Shown one piece after another: positions 54,601-63,280 of a DNA stretch of 64,000 nt. The notes under the pieces are model-generated. The model saw only the letters and a program-made list of their open reading frames with translations, had not been told where the DNA came from and did not search any database. Positions within the stretch are counted from its first letter, which is position 1; each line of letters starts with the position of its first letter. The stretch comes from Thiohalocapsa sp. (lineage in GTDB: Bacteria > Pseudomonadota > Gammaproteobacteria > Chromatiales > Chromatiaceae), in the NCBI GenBank assembly GCA_021736785.1, contig JAIPFF010000003.1:124001-188000 (forward strand). Direction: 5' to 3'. The position numbers and the translations under genes are program-made.

Positions 54601-54710
54601 ATGCCGACCCGACCGGCACCGCAATCCTGCTGAAGCTGGCGGAAGAACAGTCCAGGGATGACGAAACCGCCCACGTGCGCGAAGACATCGGCGTGTTTGC
54701 CGCGGAATGA
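51699..54710 (+). CDS. Exported PhoPQ-related hydrolase with C-terminal repeats
   Basis: A 1003-residue secreted protein. Signal peptide to about residue 25 (CCTQGLASA). Residues about 30-390 match the PhoPQ-activated pathogenicity-related (PqaA) alpha/beta-hydrolase family: WEHEVLVAVPW, GGTNSAPP, nucleophile motif LGGSKRGWATW (Ser212), and a His in FNTDHSQ. From about 500 on, a repeat region holds copies of SGADPGVVRLRDV-like and QEW-Y-DG-H--E segments plus EEQSRD-ET-HV-E motifs, at least four times. The repeats look like a beta-rich lectin or adhesion module. PqaA members average about 500 residues, so the tail is extra. Confidence 0.85.
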   Translation: MHAIRRFQTLAVLAVLCCTQGLASAKTALDDYVEKPDASYGFELESTRNKEGYTVFVIQMTSQTWRTPAEVDRTLWEHEVLVAVPWATHSGNQNTAMLIVNGGTNSAPPTEDNDQLLGTLAIATGSIAAMISQVPNQRLAFTDEDETRIEDELLAYGMDKYLVTGDPEWLIQLPMTKAVVRAMDTVQQFAREADFAFPTVPRVDDFVVLGGSKRGWATWLTAAVEARKGAASRVRAIVPVSIDLLNMDEQFIHHWNAYGFYAPSVHDYADLDIPCRSLSPAGQAMLQIIDPHEYRDRLTMPKLVLNSAGDQFFLPDSSQFYFDQLPEPKQLRYTFNTDHSQAQDLGSIVPATVAWLSEVLDDARPPQFSWTLEPNGAIRVQAADEPERVRLWHATNPDARDFRLETLGPAWTSMELTQTASGEYVGYRAPPPQGWTAFGVELSFAGSTLIPTPLESDQIYTTPVRVTPSDLPFRDADGPCGRYAPPVWAPASTARADHRWTFVGAPAFYADPVVIAGPPSASGADPGVVRLRDVGDLGFELRFQEWDYRDGWHPAEDIPYVLLEAGRHVMGDGSVWEAGSFELGGTGTWSSVGFAAGFPRAPHLFLTMQSANGAQAASVRARNVTASGFEAAMFEQESLMDGHVIETIGYLAIHSPAGGGLLDLNTAQVPYLLQTLTADHRWTPVLSQRLRLEEEQSRDPETDHVEETLHVLALGNQFFAQQVTHRGADPTALRRLPPTAAAPMEWGLIRGIDHNWQMLPFAKTYDDPILIAKPASSHGADPGVIRLGDVQADMARLRYQEWPYLDGSHTREDVFYLVSEAGRHGLGGLAVEAGRLRTDKLSRAGLWENVAFRQPFAQHPVLLASVTSDNGWDTVTSRIRALDATGFQIAMDEQESNTDGHVNETLGWVAVQPGNARTGDGRALDVFFTSVDDRHTAIPFTVPTQHRHPSVIADIVSTYGSDPVVLRYADPTGTAILLKLAEEQSRDDETAHVREDIGVFAAE

Positions 54711-54750
54711 CGCGCCGCGGCGGCCCCCGACTGGGCCGTCGAAGCCCCCA

Positions 54751-54790
54751 TCGATGCGCCGGTTCCCGATCACCATCGGCGGCGCATCGA
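54751..54790 (+). terminator. 11-bp inverted repeat after the exported hydrolase
   Basis: TCGATGCGCCG and CGGCGCATCGA flank an 18-base loop, 41 bases after the stop of the exported hydrolase. It probably forms an mRNA 3' hairpin. No T-run follows, so termination is inferred from location. Confidence 0.45.
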
Positions 54791-54805
54791 CAGCCTTGCC
54801 GCGAA

Positions 54806-55082
54806 TCAACACGTGCCCTGATCGTTAAGTGTCAGGCCAGACACTCGCCCCTCTACGGTGCAGCTGACACCGAACGCCCGGAGCGCCGGCAGCTCGCACC
54901 GGAAGGTCAGGTTGTGCACAGTCCACCAGTGGCCGCCCGCGCCCAAAAAGCCAGTGCACGAGGCTGTTCAGCGCCATCGCCGGCACCGCGAGAACGATCA
55001 CGTACCGCGAGGCGACGCGGCGGCGGGCGATGCCGAGCACTCGGTCCACGACTGGTGCCGACAACGACTCCGTATGGTACAT
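54806..55082 (-). pseudogene. Small membrane/exported protein with frameshift
   Basis: From ATG 55082 the minus strand encodes MYHTESLSAPVVDRVLGI then a hydrophobic helix (YVIVLAVPAMALNSLVHW). In the next codons a run of five T (plus-strand A5 at 54945-54949) precedes a frame change: after removal of one base the protein continues as LLGAGGHWWTVHNLTF and RCELPALRAFGVSCTVEG, ending at 54806 (91 residues). Without the correction the frame runs to 54825 in Arg/Pro-rich sequence. It may be a disrupted gene or a homopolymer sequencing error. Family unknown. Confidence 0.45.
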
Positions 55083-55426
55083 TTTGTGTAATTCATCAAG
55101 GCCATTGCGACCCGAGGATCCCGCCGGCGTCAAAGTAATTCCATGGCTGATTCCAAGACCGCAGACGGCACGGATGCCGATCGTCGATCCGCCCACGGGC
55201 TTTCCGATTCCTATCCAACCCGCGTGAAGATTCACCCCCGGCACCGTTAATCGGAACGGGCTTCCACCCCTCCTTGCAGACATCCTGAAGCCTGGCGACT
55301 CAGCGCCCGAGCCACTTGCTGCCGTCTGCCCGACCAGCGGCCGCGGGTCGACCGCCGACCAAGCTCGCGACGAACGCCCCGACACGGGCAATTCCGTGAC
55401 ATCAACGGCTACAGGAGATCTTCACC
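55083..55426. other. Non-coding gap before the CxxCH protein
   Basis: Holds the probable promoter of the CxxCH protein and the upstream region of the frameshifted small gene. A 35-codon frame from ATG 55142 (begins MADSKTADGTDADRR) has no ribosome-binding site and no recognisable similarity, so I do not call it a gene. Confidence 0.35.
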
Positions 55427-56887
55427 ATGATCCACCTCCCCGAGAGACCCGGCAGGATCTCGCGAGCCCGCATCGTCTTGTGGTCGTCCACACTGCTACT
55501 GGCATTGGGCGTGGCCCGAATCGACCTTGCCGCCGATACCGCCGCCCCCTGGGCGCTCCCGTCGCCACCGCCGCCGGCCGTCTACACCGGCCCGTTGTTC
55601 GCCATGAGCCACGACTATCCATTGCCGCCGCCCGCGGCTCCGAGCGAGGCGCCTTGGCGTGCCGCCATCGGCGACGATCTCATCAGCGTCGACAACGCCG
55701 CCGCCTACGTCCAAGCGCTCAAGGACCACATCGCCGGCGACATGCGCGTGCTGTTGTTCGACTACGCCGACTGGGATGCAGCGCAGGCCGGCTGGTACAA
55801 CGCCCCCTGGCTGACCGGCGTGCGCGAGCCCATCCACGGGACCTACGTCGGCTCCTCCTTCCCGGCAGAGATGTTTCCGCGATCCGGGCTCTCGGAGCCC
55901 ATGACCACCCACGTCCTGGTCTATTACGACGCGGTGGCAAGCGCCGTCCTGAGCGGCATCTGGGGCGACAGCGGTCTACGCCCGCTGCCCGGCATCGAGT
56001 CCGGCAAGGGGCAATACCCGGAGGGCTCCATCGTCGTCAAGCCCGCATTCACCACCGCCGACGGCGCCAACTGGCCGCCCATGCAGGGCGCCTACACCTG
56101 GCCCATTTACGCCAAACCCGGCGCCGGCACCGGCGGAGAGCCCGAGCTGCAAAGCGCGCAGCTGTTCCAGTTCGACATCATCGTCAAAGACAGCGCCTCC
56201 GCGCCCGAGACCCAGTGGGTCTTCACCACCCTGGTCTACGACAAGGACGCCCCCGGCGACATGTGGGACAAGCTGGTCCCGCTGGGCGCCATGTGGGGCG
56301 ATGACCCGGACGTCGCCTCACCGCAGGGATGCGACCCAATCGCCGGTACCTGCCCGCCGCTGTCCCAGACCTGGATCAACCCCGACGCGCCCCTGTATGC
56401 CAAGGAGACCCTGGGCTGGGGCGGGCGCCTCTCCGGCCCCAATGACGGCGCCGTGGACATCGATGCCGCCGAGATCGACGCGGACGGCAGCATCAAGCCC
56501 TACAAGGGGCGCTACGCCATGTCTTCCTGCATGAGTTGCCACAACGCCGCGGAATACGCCCTCGAGTCCTTCCTGTTGCCCTCCCCCGCCCAGTGCGAGG
56601 GCGACTCCTGCAGCCCGACCCTGGTCACCTGTCAGGGAGACAGCTGCGAGCAGTCCGCGAAAGGCGACCGAATCGCCTACCACCGGACCGGCAGCAAAGA
56701 CTTCATGCGCTGGTTCGTCAACCGCCCGGGCAATGAGCCGATGGACCCGGGCACCATCTCGCTCGACTACGGCATGAACAACGCCTTCAAATCGCTGCCC
56801 ACCTGGTACGCCACCACCCACGGCAAGAAGCTGCGCTTCGCCGAGCCGCTGACCAACTACCAGGGACATACCTTACGGTTCCGTTGA
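55427..56887 (+). CDS. Hypothetical exported protein with one heme-binding CxxCH motif
   Basis: A 486-residue secreted protein of unknown function. A signal anchor (RIVLWSSTLLLALGVARIDLAA) is followed by a Pro-rich stretch and a large domain rich in Trp/Tyr (FDYADWDAAQAGWYNAPWLTG; QWVFTTLVYDKDAPGDMWDKLVPLG). A single heme-attachment motif, SSCMSCHNAAEYA, occurs near residue 370, and two C-X4-C pairs follow (CEGDSC, CQGDSC). It could be a monoheme cytochrome-like protein with a large added domain. It sits between two other exported proteins. Confidence 0.78.
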   Translation: MIHLPERPGRISRARIVLWSSTLLLALGVARIDLAADTAAPWALPSPPPPAVYTGPLFAMSHDYPLPPPAAPSEAPWRAAIGDDLISVDNAAAYVQALKDHIAGDMRVLLFDYADWDAAQAGWYNAPWLTGVREPIHGTYVGSSFPAEMFPRSGLSEPMTTHVLVYYDAVASAVLSGIWGDSGLRPLPGIESGKGQYPEGSIVVKPAFTTADGANWPPMQGAYTWPIYAKPGAGTGGEPELQSAQLFQFDIIVKDSASAPETQWVFTTLVYDKDAPGDMWDKLVPLGAMWGDDPDVASPQGCDPIAGTCPPLSQTWINPDAPLYAKETLGWGGRLSGPNDGAVDIDAAEIDADGSIKPYKGRYAMSSCMSCHNAAEYALESFLLPSPAQCEGDSCSPTLVTCQGDSCEQSAKGDRIAYHRTGSKDFMRWFVNRPGNEPMDPGTISLDYGMNNAFKSLPTWYATTHGKKLRFAEPLTNYQGHTLRFR

Positions 56888-57408
56888 GGGAACGCCGATC
56901 GGCTCGAAGGGATTCGAGACCGGAACCGAGGCAGGGATGCCGGTGCGACCAAGACGCGACCGAAACGGGTGTCGACCGAAACGGGCGTCACGACCGAAAC
57001 GGGTTTCAGGTCTTGCATTCCGGCACGCTTCCCTTTCGGCCGCTCGGTCGCGGGTGACGAAGGCATCGCCTGGAATGTCACGGCTCCGCTCGCCTTAGCC
57101 CGGCGGAAAGCCGCTCTCGGGGACCTTAGCTCGGACAGGCGCCCGCAAAGGCGCCCGGAAAGGCGCCCGAAGACGCCCCCGCAAAGGCGCCGGTCGGAAA
57201 ATCCCTACGGACGGCATCGAATGCGACCCACCGCTACGCCCGCAATTCCCGGTTATTCGGTCGGTTACTCGGACCTATGCTTGCGTCATCAAACAAGTCC
57301 ACGGCACGCGGGGAGAACGCCCGGCGGCGGGCTTGGTAGCGGCAATGCCGATCTGCCGCCGGGGTCAGAACCGGGGGTACCGGCCGATCCGAACCGGAGG
57401 AGGTCTCG
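56888..57408. other. Non-coding gap with two short repeat arrays
   Basis: A 521-base gap. Holds three copies of CGACCGAAACGGG at 56957-57008 (16-18 base period) and, further on, a five-unit 12-bp array. No gene or terminator could be supported. The last bases carry GGAGGAGG, the ribosome-binding site of the next gene. Confidence 0.6.
57137..57196. repeat. 12-bp tandem repeat, five units
   Basis: Five 12-base units resembling AGGCGCCCGCAA, the fourth and fifth degenerate. Located between two exported-protein genes. Confidence 0.8.
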
Positions 57409-58899
57409 ATGAGCGCTGTTCGCGGAACTGAACGATCCGTTTGCCTTGCCGTCTTGCTCTTGCTCGCCGCCCAGGCAGCGGCCAACAATGATCCGACCGT
57501 GGCCCGCAACGACCCGAAGCCAAGTCTTACGGGCCCGACCGCATACGCGACGGCGCACGAGACCCGCCTCCCGCCGGCCCGGCCCGGGCATCCGCAAGCG
57601 GCCAGCCGCAGCAAGACCCGGAAGGGTCCGACCGACTTCACTGCCGTGAAGCCACCGGAAGGCCGGGTGCACATGTTCTCGGTCTTCGATACGGCCTTCG
57701 CCCTGGCCTATCTGCAGGAGCTCACACCGGCCACACAAGACTTCATCGTCGACCGCTACGAACGCGGCGTGGCCTATGCGCCCTATTTCGACACCTATAC
57801 CACATGGTATGCCAACGCCTGGGAATACGAGGATCTCTACGCGATCTACAACTGCGGCGCATTTGCCTGCTCGGACTACTTCGCCGAGCGCACCGCATAC
57901 ATCCTCGAACAGCACCCGGAGTGGATTCTGCGCGGCGAGGACGAACAAGGGCAGTCAACCCCGCGATACCTGCCGTCCGGGTGCCAGCCCGCCGGCTGCC
58001 CGCAATACGCCGCCGACGTCGGCAACCCCGAGTTCAGGCAGTTCTGGATCGACGCGGTGGCGGAGAACCTCGAGGCCGCCGAAGATGCGGGCTTCGGCTA
58101 CCGTGGTATTTTCGTCGACGACGTCAACCTCGACCTGAACCGATCCGTCGTGCGGGTCTTGCCCGGGCCGAGCAAAAACGCGGTCACTGCGCCTGGCGAC
58201 CCGATCGATCCGCGGACCGGCGCGGTCATGACAGCGCAGGCTTGGCAGGACTACTTGGCGGATTTCCTCGAGGAGATCCGAGCCGCGTTCCCGCATCGGG
58301 AAATCGTCATCAATCCCGTCTGGTATTTCTCCGACCCCACCGACGAGGCCTGGCTGCGAGCGGTAGACGCCGCGGACATCGTCAACTTCGAGCGCGGGCT
58401 CCTCGGCGACGGCTTCACCCCCGGCTATGGCACCTTCGGCGTCGCCAGTTTCCTGGCGATGAACGACGTCGTGCACGCGCGCAATCGTCGTCTCACGCAC
58501 TACATCCACGCCCCCGAAGCGGCGAGCGCCGACGAAGAAGAACGGATGCTGGAGTACGCACTGGCGGGTTGGCTGCTGGCGAGCGACGGACGTGACTTCT
58601 TCGGCAGCCAGGTCCGCAGCACGCCGGGCGACTGGTGGACCGGCTTCGACATCGACCTGGGTCGCGCCCTTGGAGACCGGACCTACGACGAAGACAGCGG
58701 CATCCACGCGCGCGAGTTTCAGCGCGGAATCGTGCTGCTGCGCGAGCCAGTCGCCGCCGGCGACAGCGTGATGATCGACCTTGGCGAGCCGTATCTCGAT
58801 GCACAGGGGGCCATCGTCTGGAGCGTTGCGCTCGCCCCTCGAACCGCCGCCGTGCTGCGGCGCGTAATTGCCTCCGACTCCTTCAAGCTCGCGCCGTAG
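57409..58899 (+). CDS. Putative glycoside hydrolase (GHL15-like), exported
   Basis: A 496-residue protein with a signal peptide (SVCLAVLLLLAAQAAA) and a low-complexity linker to about residue 75. The rest looks like a TIM-barrel of the putative glycosyl hydrolase-like 15 group: EGRVHMFSVFDTAFALAYLQ, EDAGFGYRGIFVDDVNLDLN with candidate catalytic Asp residues, EIVINPVWYF and DIVNFERGLLGDGF. Optimal GGAGGAGG lies before ATG 57409. Substrate unknown, probably an extracellular polysaccharide. Confidence 0.82.
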   Translation: MSAVRGTERSVCLAVLLLLAAQAAANNDPTVARNDPKPSLTGPTAYATAHETRLPPARPGHPQAASRSKTRKGPTDFTAVKPPEGRVHMFSVFDTAFALAYLQELTPATQDFIVDRYERGVAYAPYFDTYTTWYANAWEYEDLYAIYNCGAFACSDYFAERTAYILEQHPEWILRGEDEQGQSTPRYLPSGCQPAGCPQYAADVGNPEFRQFWIDAVAENLEAAEDAGFGYRGIFVDDVNLDLNRSVVRVLPGPSKNAVTAPGDPIDPRTGAVMTAQAWQDYLADFLEEIRAAFPHREIVINPVWYFSDPTDEAWLRAVDAADIVNFERGLLGDGFTPGYGTFGVASFLAMNDVVHARNRRLTHYIHAPEAASADEEERMLEYALAGWLLASDGRDFFGSQVRSTPGDWWTGFDIDLGRALGDRTYDEDSGIHAREFQRGIVLLREPVAAGDSVMIDLGEPYLDAQGAIVWSVALAPRTAAVLRRVIASDSFKLAP

Positions 58900-59409
58900 G
58901 GGCTCGACGCGCACGATACTCCGCCTATCGATATCGTCCCCGACGGGGGTCGGAGGCCGGCGGCCGAAGACGGACCCGCCCGGTCCTCCGGCCGGCGCCG
59001 TGCCCTGGACGGAGCCACTACCGCGCTTGTACTTGCCTCTCGCGCGTGTCCGGCACGGCACGGACGCCGGCGCGCTTCGATCCGCACGGCAGGCGATCGC
59101 ACCGCCGCCGATGCGCGCGGGGCAGCCGGCATCACAGGCCGGCACGGCGTGCGGGCCACATCCCGCTGCCGCGCTGTCCCCGCGGCGCAAAGCCACGCAC
59201 GTACACGTCTTACCGGGCGCACTGCGTCACGAACGCCGACGACCGCTCACTGCTATGATGCGGCATCGACCGGAGCAACGCTGTGGTTGTTTCTATATCA
59301 GTAGCTTGTTTCGTGGTACCGGACACCGAACGGACCGGCTCCACGGCAGGCATCACCCGCGTGACCCGACGGCCGGCAAGGGGTGGAGAAGAGCATTCGA
59401 GGTGTGTCC
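58900..59409. other. Non-coding gap, nothing recognised
   Basis: A 510-base gap between the GHL15-like gene and the B12-binding sensor gene. It must include the promoter of the sensor operon; the last 120 bases are less GC-rich (around 59280-59320). No repeat, terminator or RNA gene was recognised, and I did not identify a cobalamin riboswitch. Confidence 0.4.
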
Positions 59410-60447
59410 ATGGTGATCGACAGCGAAACCGCTTTGATCCGCAATCGGCGCGAGGTTGCCGCGTCTGCGAAATGCCGCATGGAGCCCGCGTTGTTTGAGT
59501 TCGGCGGCAACGAGCGACTGAAAATGGTCGTCGATCTGGAAATGCACCTGGCATTCCTGGCCTCGGCCATCCGCTGCGACTCCATTGACCTGTTTACGGA
59601 GTACGCGCTCTGGACCCATCAGCTACTCGTCAGCACCGGGCGCAGCTCCGGGCCCTTTCTGGCATGCCTCGCGGCGATCGAGGCGGAGCTCGACGCATGC
59701 GGGCGCGGCGATTGGGTGCAGCGCGCGCGGGAGTACCTTGCGGCTGCCCGGCGTGAGCTGGACGCCGTCCTGGAGATGCCTGCATCGTATTTCGACGACA
59801 GCAACCCGCACAGGGAACTGGCCGAGCGCTTCCTCCACGCCTGTCTTGCACTGCAGCGTCCGCAGGCACTGGCGATGATTCATGCGGCTGTTCAAGCAGG
59901 CGTCCCGGTGCGCGAGGTCTACCTCGATGTGCTCACGCCGGCATTGCACGAGTTGGGACGCCTGTGGCACAGCAACCGGATCACGGTCGCCCAAGAGCAC
60001 TACTGCACCGCGATTTCTCAAATGGTGATGGCGCAGCTGTTTCCGGCCATCTTCGAGGACGATCGCAAGTGCGGACGGCTCGTATCCACCTGCGTCGCGG
60101 GCGAGCTTCACGAAATCGGCGCCCGCATGGTGACCGACCTCTTCGAGATGAATGGCTGGGATACGGTCTTTCTCGGGGCCGACGTGCCCAAGGAGTCCAT
60201 CATCGACACGCTGATCCGCCACCAGGCGAGTATCCTCGCCATTTCGGCGACGCTGGGCTCCAACCTCGGTGATGTCGAGGAACTGATCCAAGTGGTCAGG
60301 GCCAGCCCGAAGTGCTCGGACATCAGGATCCTTGTCGGCGGGGCCGCGTTCAACAAAGACAGCGCCATTTGGCAGAAGGTCGGCGCGGACGGCTGGGCCA
60401 GCGACCCCGACCAGGCATTGGCATTGGCCGCTAGCTGGAGGGCATGA
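59410..60447 (+). CDS. Cobalamin-binding sensor protein
   Basis: A 345-residue soluble protein. The middle region (about 130-215) resembles the helical B12-binding-2 cap (AAVQAGVPVREVYLDVLTPALHELGRLWHSNRITVAQEHYCTA, including the W...EH elements of CarH-type photoreceptors). The C-terminal third is a Rossmann-like B12-binding domain with the His ligand in GELHEIGARM and the following VFLGADVPKESII and ILVGGAAFNK. The N-terminal 130 residues are a helical domain without recognised family. GAGGTG lies six bases before ATG 59410. It overlaps the GGDEF-EAL gene by four bases. Confidence 0.9.
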   Translation: MVIDSETALIRNRREVAASAKCRMEPALFEFGGNERLKMVVDLEMHLAFLASAIRCDSIDLFTEYALWTHQLLVSTGRSSGPFLACLAAIEAELDACGRGDWVQRAREYLAAARRELDAVLEMPASYFDDSNPHRELAERFLHACLALQRPQALAMIHAAVQAGVPVREVYLDVLTPALHELGRLWHSNRITVAQEHYCTAISQMVMAQLFPAIFEDDRKCGRLVSTCVAGELHEIGARMVTDLFEMNGWDTVFLGADVPKESIIDTLIRHQASILAISATLGSNLGDVEELIQVVRASPKCSDIRILVGGAAFNKDSAIWQKVGADGWASDPDQALALAASWRA

Positions 60448-62699
60448 GCATGTCGTCCGAAGGGATTTCGACGCGCACCGACGCCAAGCCCGACTTGGGC
60501 CTCGCGCTCATCTGCAACTTCGATGGCCTGATCATCGAAGTCCTGTGGGACGATTTCGCGCTGAGCGACGATCTGGTGGGCCTGTCCCACTTCATCGCGA
60601 TCTTCGATCCGAAGTCCGTGCAGAAGGGGCTTTCCCTGTTTCTGTATGTCAAGGAGCACCGCGTCGCCTTCGGCTGGGAAATCAATCTGACCTACCGCAA
60701 TCGCCCGGTGCCCTTCTCTTTCTCTGCCGCGGCCGTGGACGACCGCATTGTCCTGCTTGCCTCGTCCGCGGGCCAGGACAGCAGCCGCATCTATGACGGG
60801 CTCAGCGGCGTCATCAACGAGCAGGTCAACAGCATCCGCTCTCTGAGCAAGCAAGCCCGGTCGGAGCCGGATGCGACGCCGGCGTCCGAGGATCTGCCCG
60901 ACCAATTCTCCGGCGAGATGATCCGGGACATGTTGCAGCTCAACAACCGGCTGGTGAACGCCGAGCGCGAGCTCGCCCGCAAGAACGCCGAGCTGAGGCG
61001 GCTCAGCACCGTCCTCAGCAAGGATCTTTACCTCGCCCATCGCGTGCTGCAATGCTCCGGCGAAGCCGTCGTGATCGCCGACCAGAACCGGCGCATTGTC
61101 GATGTGAACCAAGCGTTTACGACAACAACGGGGTTCGGCAAGCAAGAGATTATCGGCACCGAGTTGATGCTGTGTGAAAACAGCGCCCTCGAAGAGGGTT
61201 TCGTGGCGCAGATTTGGGAGAGTGTATCGACCCGCGGCTTCTGGCAGGGGGAATGCTCATCGCGCCGCAAGTCCGGTGAGCCCTTCCCGAAATGGCTGTC
61301 GATCAGCACCGTGCCGGACGAGAACGCCAGGGCGAGCCACTACGTCGTGGTGTTTTCCGACATTACTCGGTTGAAGACCGCCGAGGAGAAGTGGCAGCGG
61401 CTCGCCTATTATGACAGCCTCACCGACCTCCCCAACCGCGTCCTCTTCAGGGACAGGCTGCAGCAGGCCATCCTCAGGGCGCATCGGGACAACGAGGCGC
61501 TCGCCTTGCTGTTCATCGATCTCGATGACTTCAAGGTCGTCAACGATAGCGTCGGTCACGACGCCGGCGATCAATTGCTGCGCGAGGCAGCGCAGCGCAT
61601 CGCCTCGTGCACCCGAGAAACCGATTCCATCTGCCGCCTCGGCGGTGATGAATTCACGGTCATCGTGTCCGGCGCCCACAATGAAGCGGACATCGCACGG
61701 GTGTGCGACAAGCTCAACACGGTATTCAGCACCCCCTTTTTGCTCGGCGATGCGGAGTTCCACGTGGGGGCAAGCATCGGTGTCGCCCGCTACCCCTATG
61801 ACGGCGACGACCCGGACGTGCTCACCAAGAACGCGGACGCCGCCATGTACGCCGCCAAATCCGAAGGCCGCAATACCAGCCGCTTCTTCTCCAAGACGTT
61901 GGGCGAGGAGATCTCTACCTACGTGGCGCTGCGAACCAGCATGACGCGCGGCCTGGCCAACGGCGAATTCCTGCTGTACCTGCAGCCGGAGATGAACCTG
62001 CGCAACGGCGATGTCGTCTCGCTGGAAGCCTTGGTGCGATGGAACCATCCCGAGCGGGGCATGATCGGGCCGGACGCGTTCATTCCCATCGCGGAAGAAT
62101 CCGGCGTCATCGTGGACCTGGGCGAATTCGTGATCAACGAAGCCATTCGCCTGATCCGCGATCTGCGCAACGCCGGCTGGCCCGACCTGCGCATCGCCAT
62201 CAATGTCTCCCGCCGCCAGTTGCTGATGCCGGGGCTGCCCGAGCTGATCTCGACCAGGCTCACGGAGAACGACTTGCCCGGGTCGGCCCTGATCGTCGAA
62301 GTCACCGAAAGCATGGTCATGGGCAACCTCGACAACGTGGTTCATACCCTCTCGCGCCTGAAGGGGCATGGCGTCAGCGCCGCGATCGACGACTTCGGCA
62401 CCGGCCACTCATCGCTGAGCCTCTTGCGACGCCTGCCGGTCGAGTTTCTCAAGATCGACCGCTCTTTCGTCGCCGATGCCGACGTCTCCGCGGAAGGCGA
62501 GTCCATCGTCCAGGCGATCGCCGTCATGGCCAAGCGCCTCGGCCTGAAGATCATCGCCGAAGGCGTCGAACGGCCAGAGCAGGAGGCGCTGCTGCAGCAA
62601 GTCGGTTGCGACCTGGCGCAAGGCTATTGGTACGCCAAGCCCCTGCCATATGAAGAACTGCTGCGTTTCTTGAACGATCGCTCGAAGAGCAGCGCTTGA
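60444..62699 (+). CDS. GGDEF-EAL domain cyclic-di-GMP protein with PAS domain
   Basis: A 751-residue signalling protein. An N-terminal domain of about 130 residues (LALICNFDGLIIEVLWDDF; RPVPFSFSAAAVDDRIVLLAS) is unrecognised and is followed by a coiled coil (NNRLVNAERELARKNAELRRL), a PAS domain (about 195-310), a GGDEF domain with intact RLGGDEF, and an EAL domain with intact LEALVRW and IDDFGTGHSSL. Both cyclase and phosphodiesterase could be active. ATG 60444 overlaps the sensor stop (ATGA), so the two are translationally coupled. Confidence 0.94.
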   Translation: MSMSSEGISTRTDAKPDLGLALICNFDGLIIEVLWDDFALSDDLVGLSHFIAIFDPKSVQKGLSLFLYVKEHRVAFGWEINLTYRNRPVPFSFSAAAVDDRIVLLASSAGQDSSRIYDGLSGVINEQVNSIRSLSKQARSEPDATPASEDLPDQFSGEMIRDMLQLNNRLVNAERELARKNAELRRLSTVLSKDLYLAHRVLQCSGEAVVIADQNRRIVDVNQAFTTTTGFGKQEIIGTELMLCENSALEEGFVAQIWESVSTRGFWQGECSSRRKSGEPFPKWLSISTVPDENARASHYVVVFSDITRLKTAEEKWQRLAYYDSLTDLPNRVLFRDRLQQAILRAHRDNEALALLFIDLDDFKVVNDSVGHDAGDQLLREAAQRIASCTRETDSICRLGGDEFTVIVSGAHNEADIARVCDKLNTVFSTPFLLGDAEFHVGASIGVARYPYDGDDPDVLTKNADAAMYAAKSEGRNTSRFFSKTLGEEISTYVALRTSMTRGLANGEFLLYLQPEMNLRNGDVVSLEALVRWNHPERGMIGPDAFIPIAEESGVIVDLGEFVINEAIRLIRDLRNAGWPDLRIAINVSRRQLLMPGLPELISTRLTENDLPGSALIVEVTESMVMGNLDNVVHTLSRLKGHGVSAAIDDFGTGHSSLSLLRRLPVEFLKIDRSFVADADVSAEGESIVQAIAVMAKRLGLKIIAEGVERPEQEALLQQVGCDLAQGYWYAKPLPYEELLRFLNDRSKSSA

Positions 62700-62751
62700 T
62701 CGCATCCACGAAGACAGACTTTCCGGACAGGTGCTCCGGAGGGTCGCCGCA

Positions 62752-63219
62752 TCACAATCCCAAATCGGAAAGCCCCGGATGGTCGTCGGGCCGGCGGCCC
62801 AGCGGCCAGAAGAACTTGCGCTCGGTGTCCTTGATGGGCAGGTCGTTGATACTGGCGTAGCGGCGCATCATGAAGCCCCGCTCGTTGAACTCCCAATTCT
62901 CGTTGCCGTAGGAGCGGAACCAGTGGCCCGAATCGTCGTGCCATTCGCAGGCAAAGCGCACGGCGATGCGGTTGCCGGCGCAGGCCCAGAGCTCTTTGAT
63001 CAGACGATAGTCGAGCTCGCGCGCCCACTTGCGCTCGAGAAAGCGCTGCACTTCCTCGCGCCCGACCGGGAATTCGGCACGGTTGCGCCAGCGCGTGTCC
63101 TCCGTATAGACCAGCACCACCCGCTCGGGGTCGCGCGTATTCCAGGCATCCTCGGCCATGCGCACCTTCTGCCTGGCGGTGTCCTCGGTGAACGGGGGGA
63201 CGGGGGGTTTGGTTTCCAT
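62752..63219 (-). CDS. NTF2-like protein, DUF1348 family
   Basis: A 155-residue protein of the SnoaL/NTF2-like DUF1348 family. Characteristic segments are [40 protein letters not shown] and [36 protein letters not shown]-like [14 protein letters not shown] near the end is a family hallmark. ATG 63219 has GGAG six bases upstream. Function unknown. It is downstream of the haloperoxidase-like gene on the same strand. Confidence 0.92.
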   Translation of the reverse strand: METKPPVPPFTEDTARQKVRMAEDAWNTRDPERVVLVYTEDTRWRNRAEFPVGREEVQRFLERKWARELDYRLIKELWACAGNRIAVRFACEWHDDSGHWFRSYGNENWEFNERGFMMRRYASINDLPIKDTERKFFWPLGRRPDDHPGLSDLGL

Positions 63220-63280
63220 GGTCACTCCGCGGGCGAGTTGGATCGGGGCTGACGAAGACAGACTTGGATGCCGGGCCGGG

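Noticed and set aside
54825-55391. Uncorrected 188-codon minus-strand frame
   Set aside because: The part before ATG 55082 and the part after the T5 run look non-coding; the better model is a 91-residue protein with a one-base frameshift.
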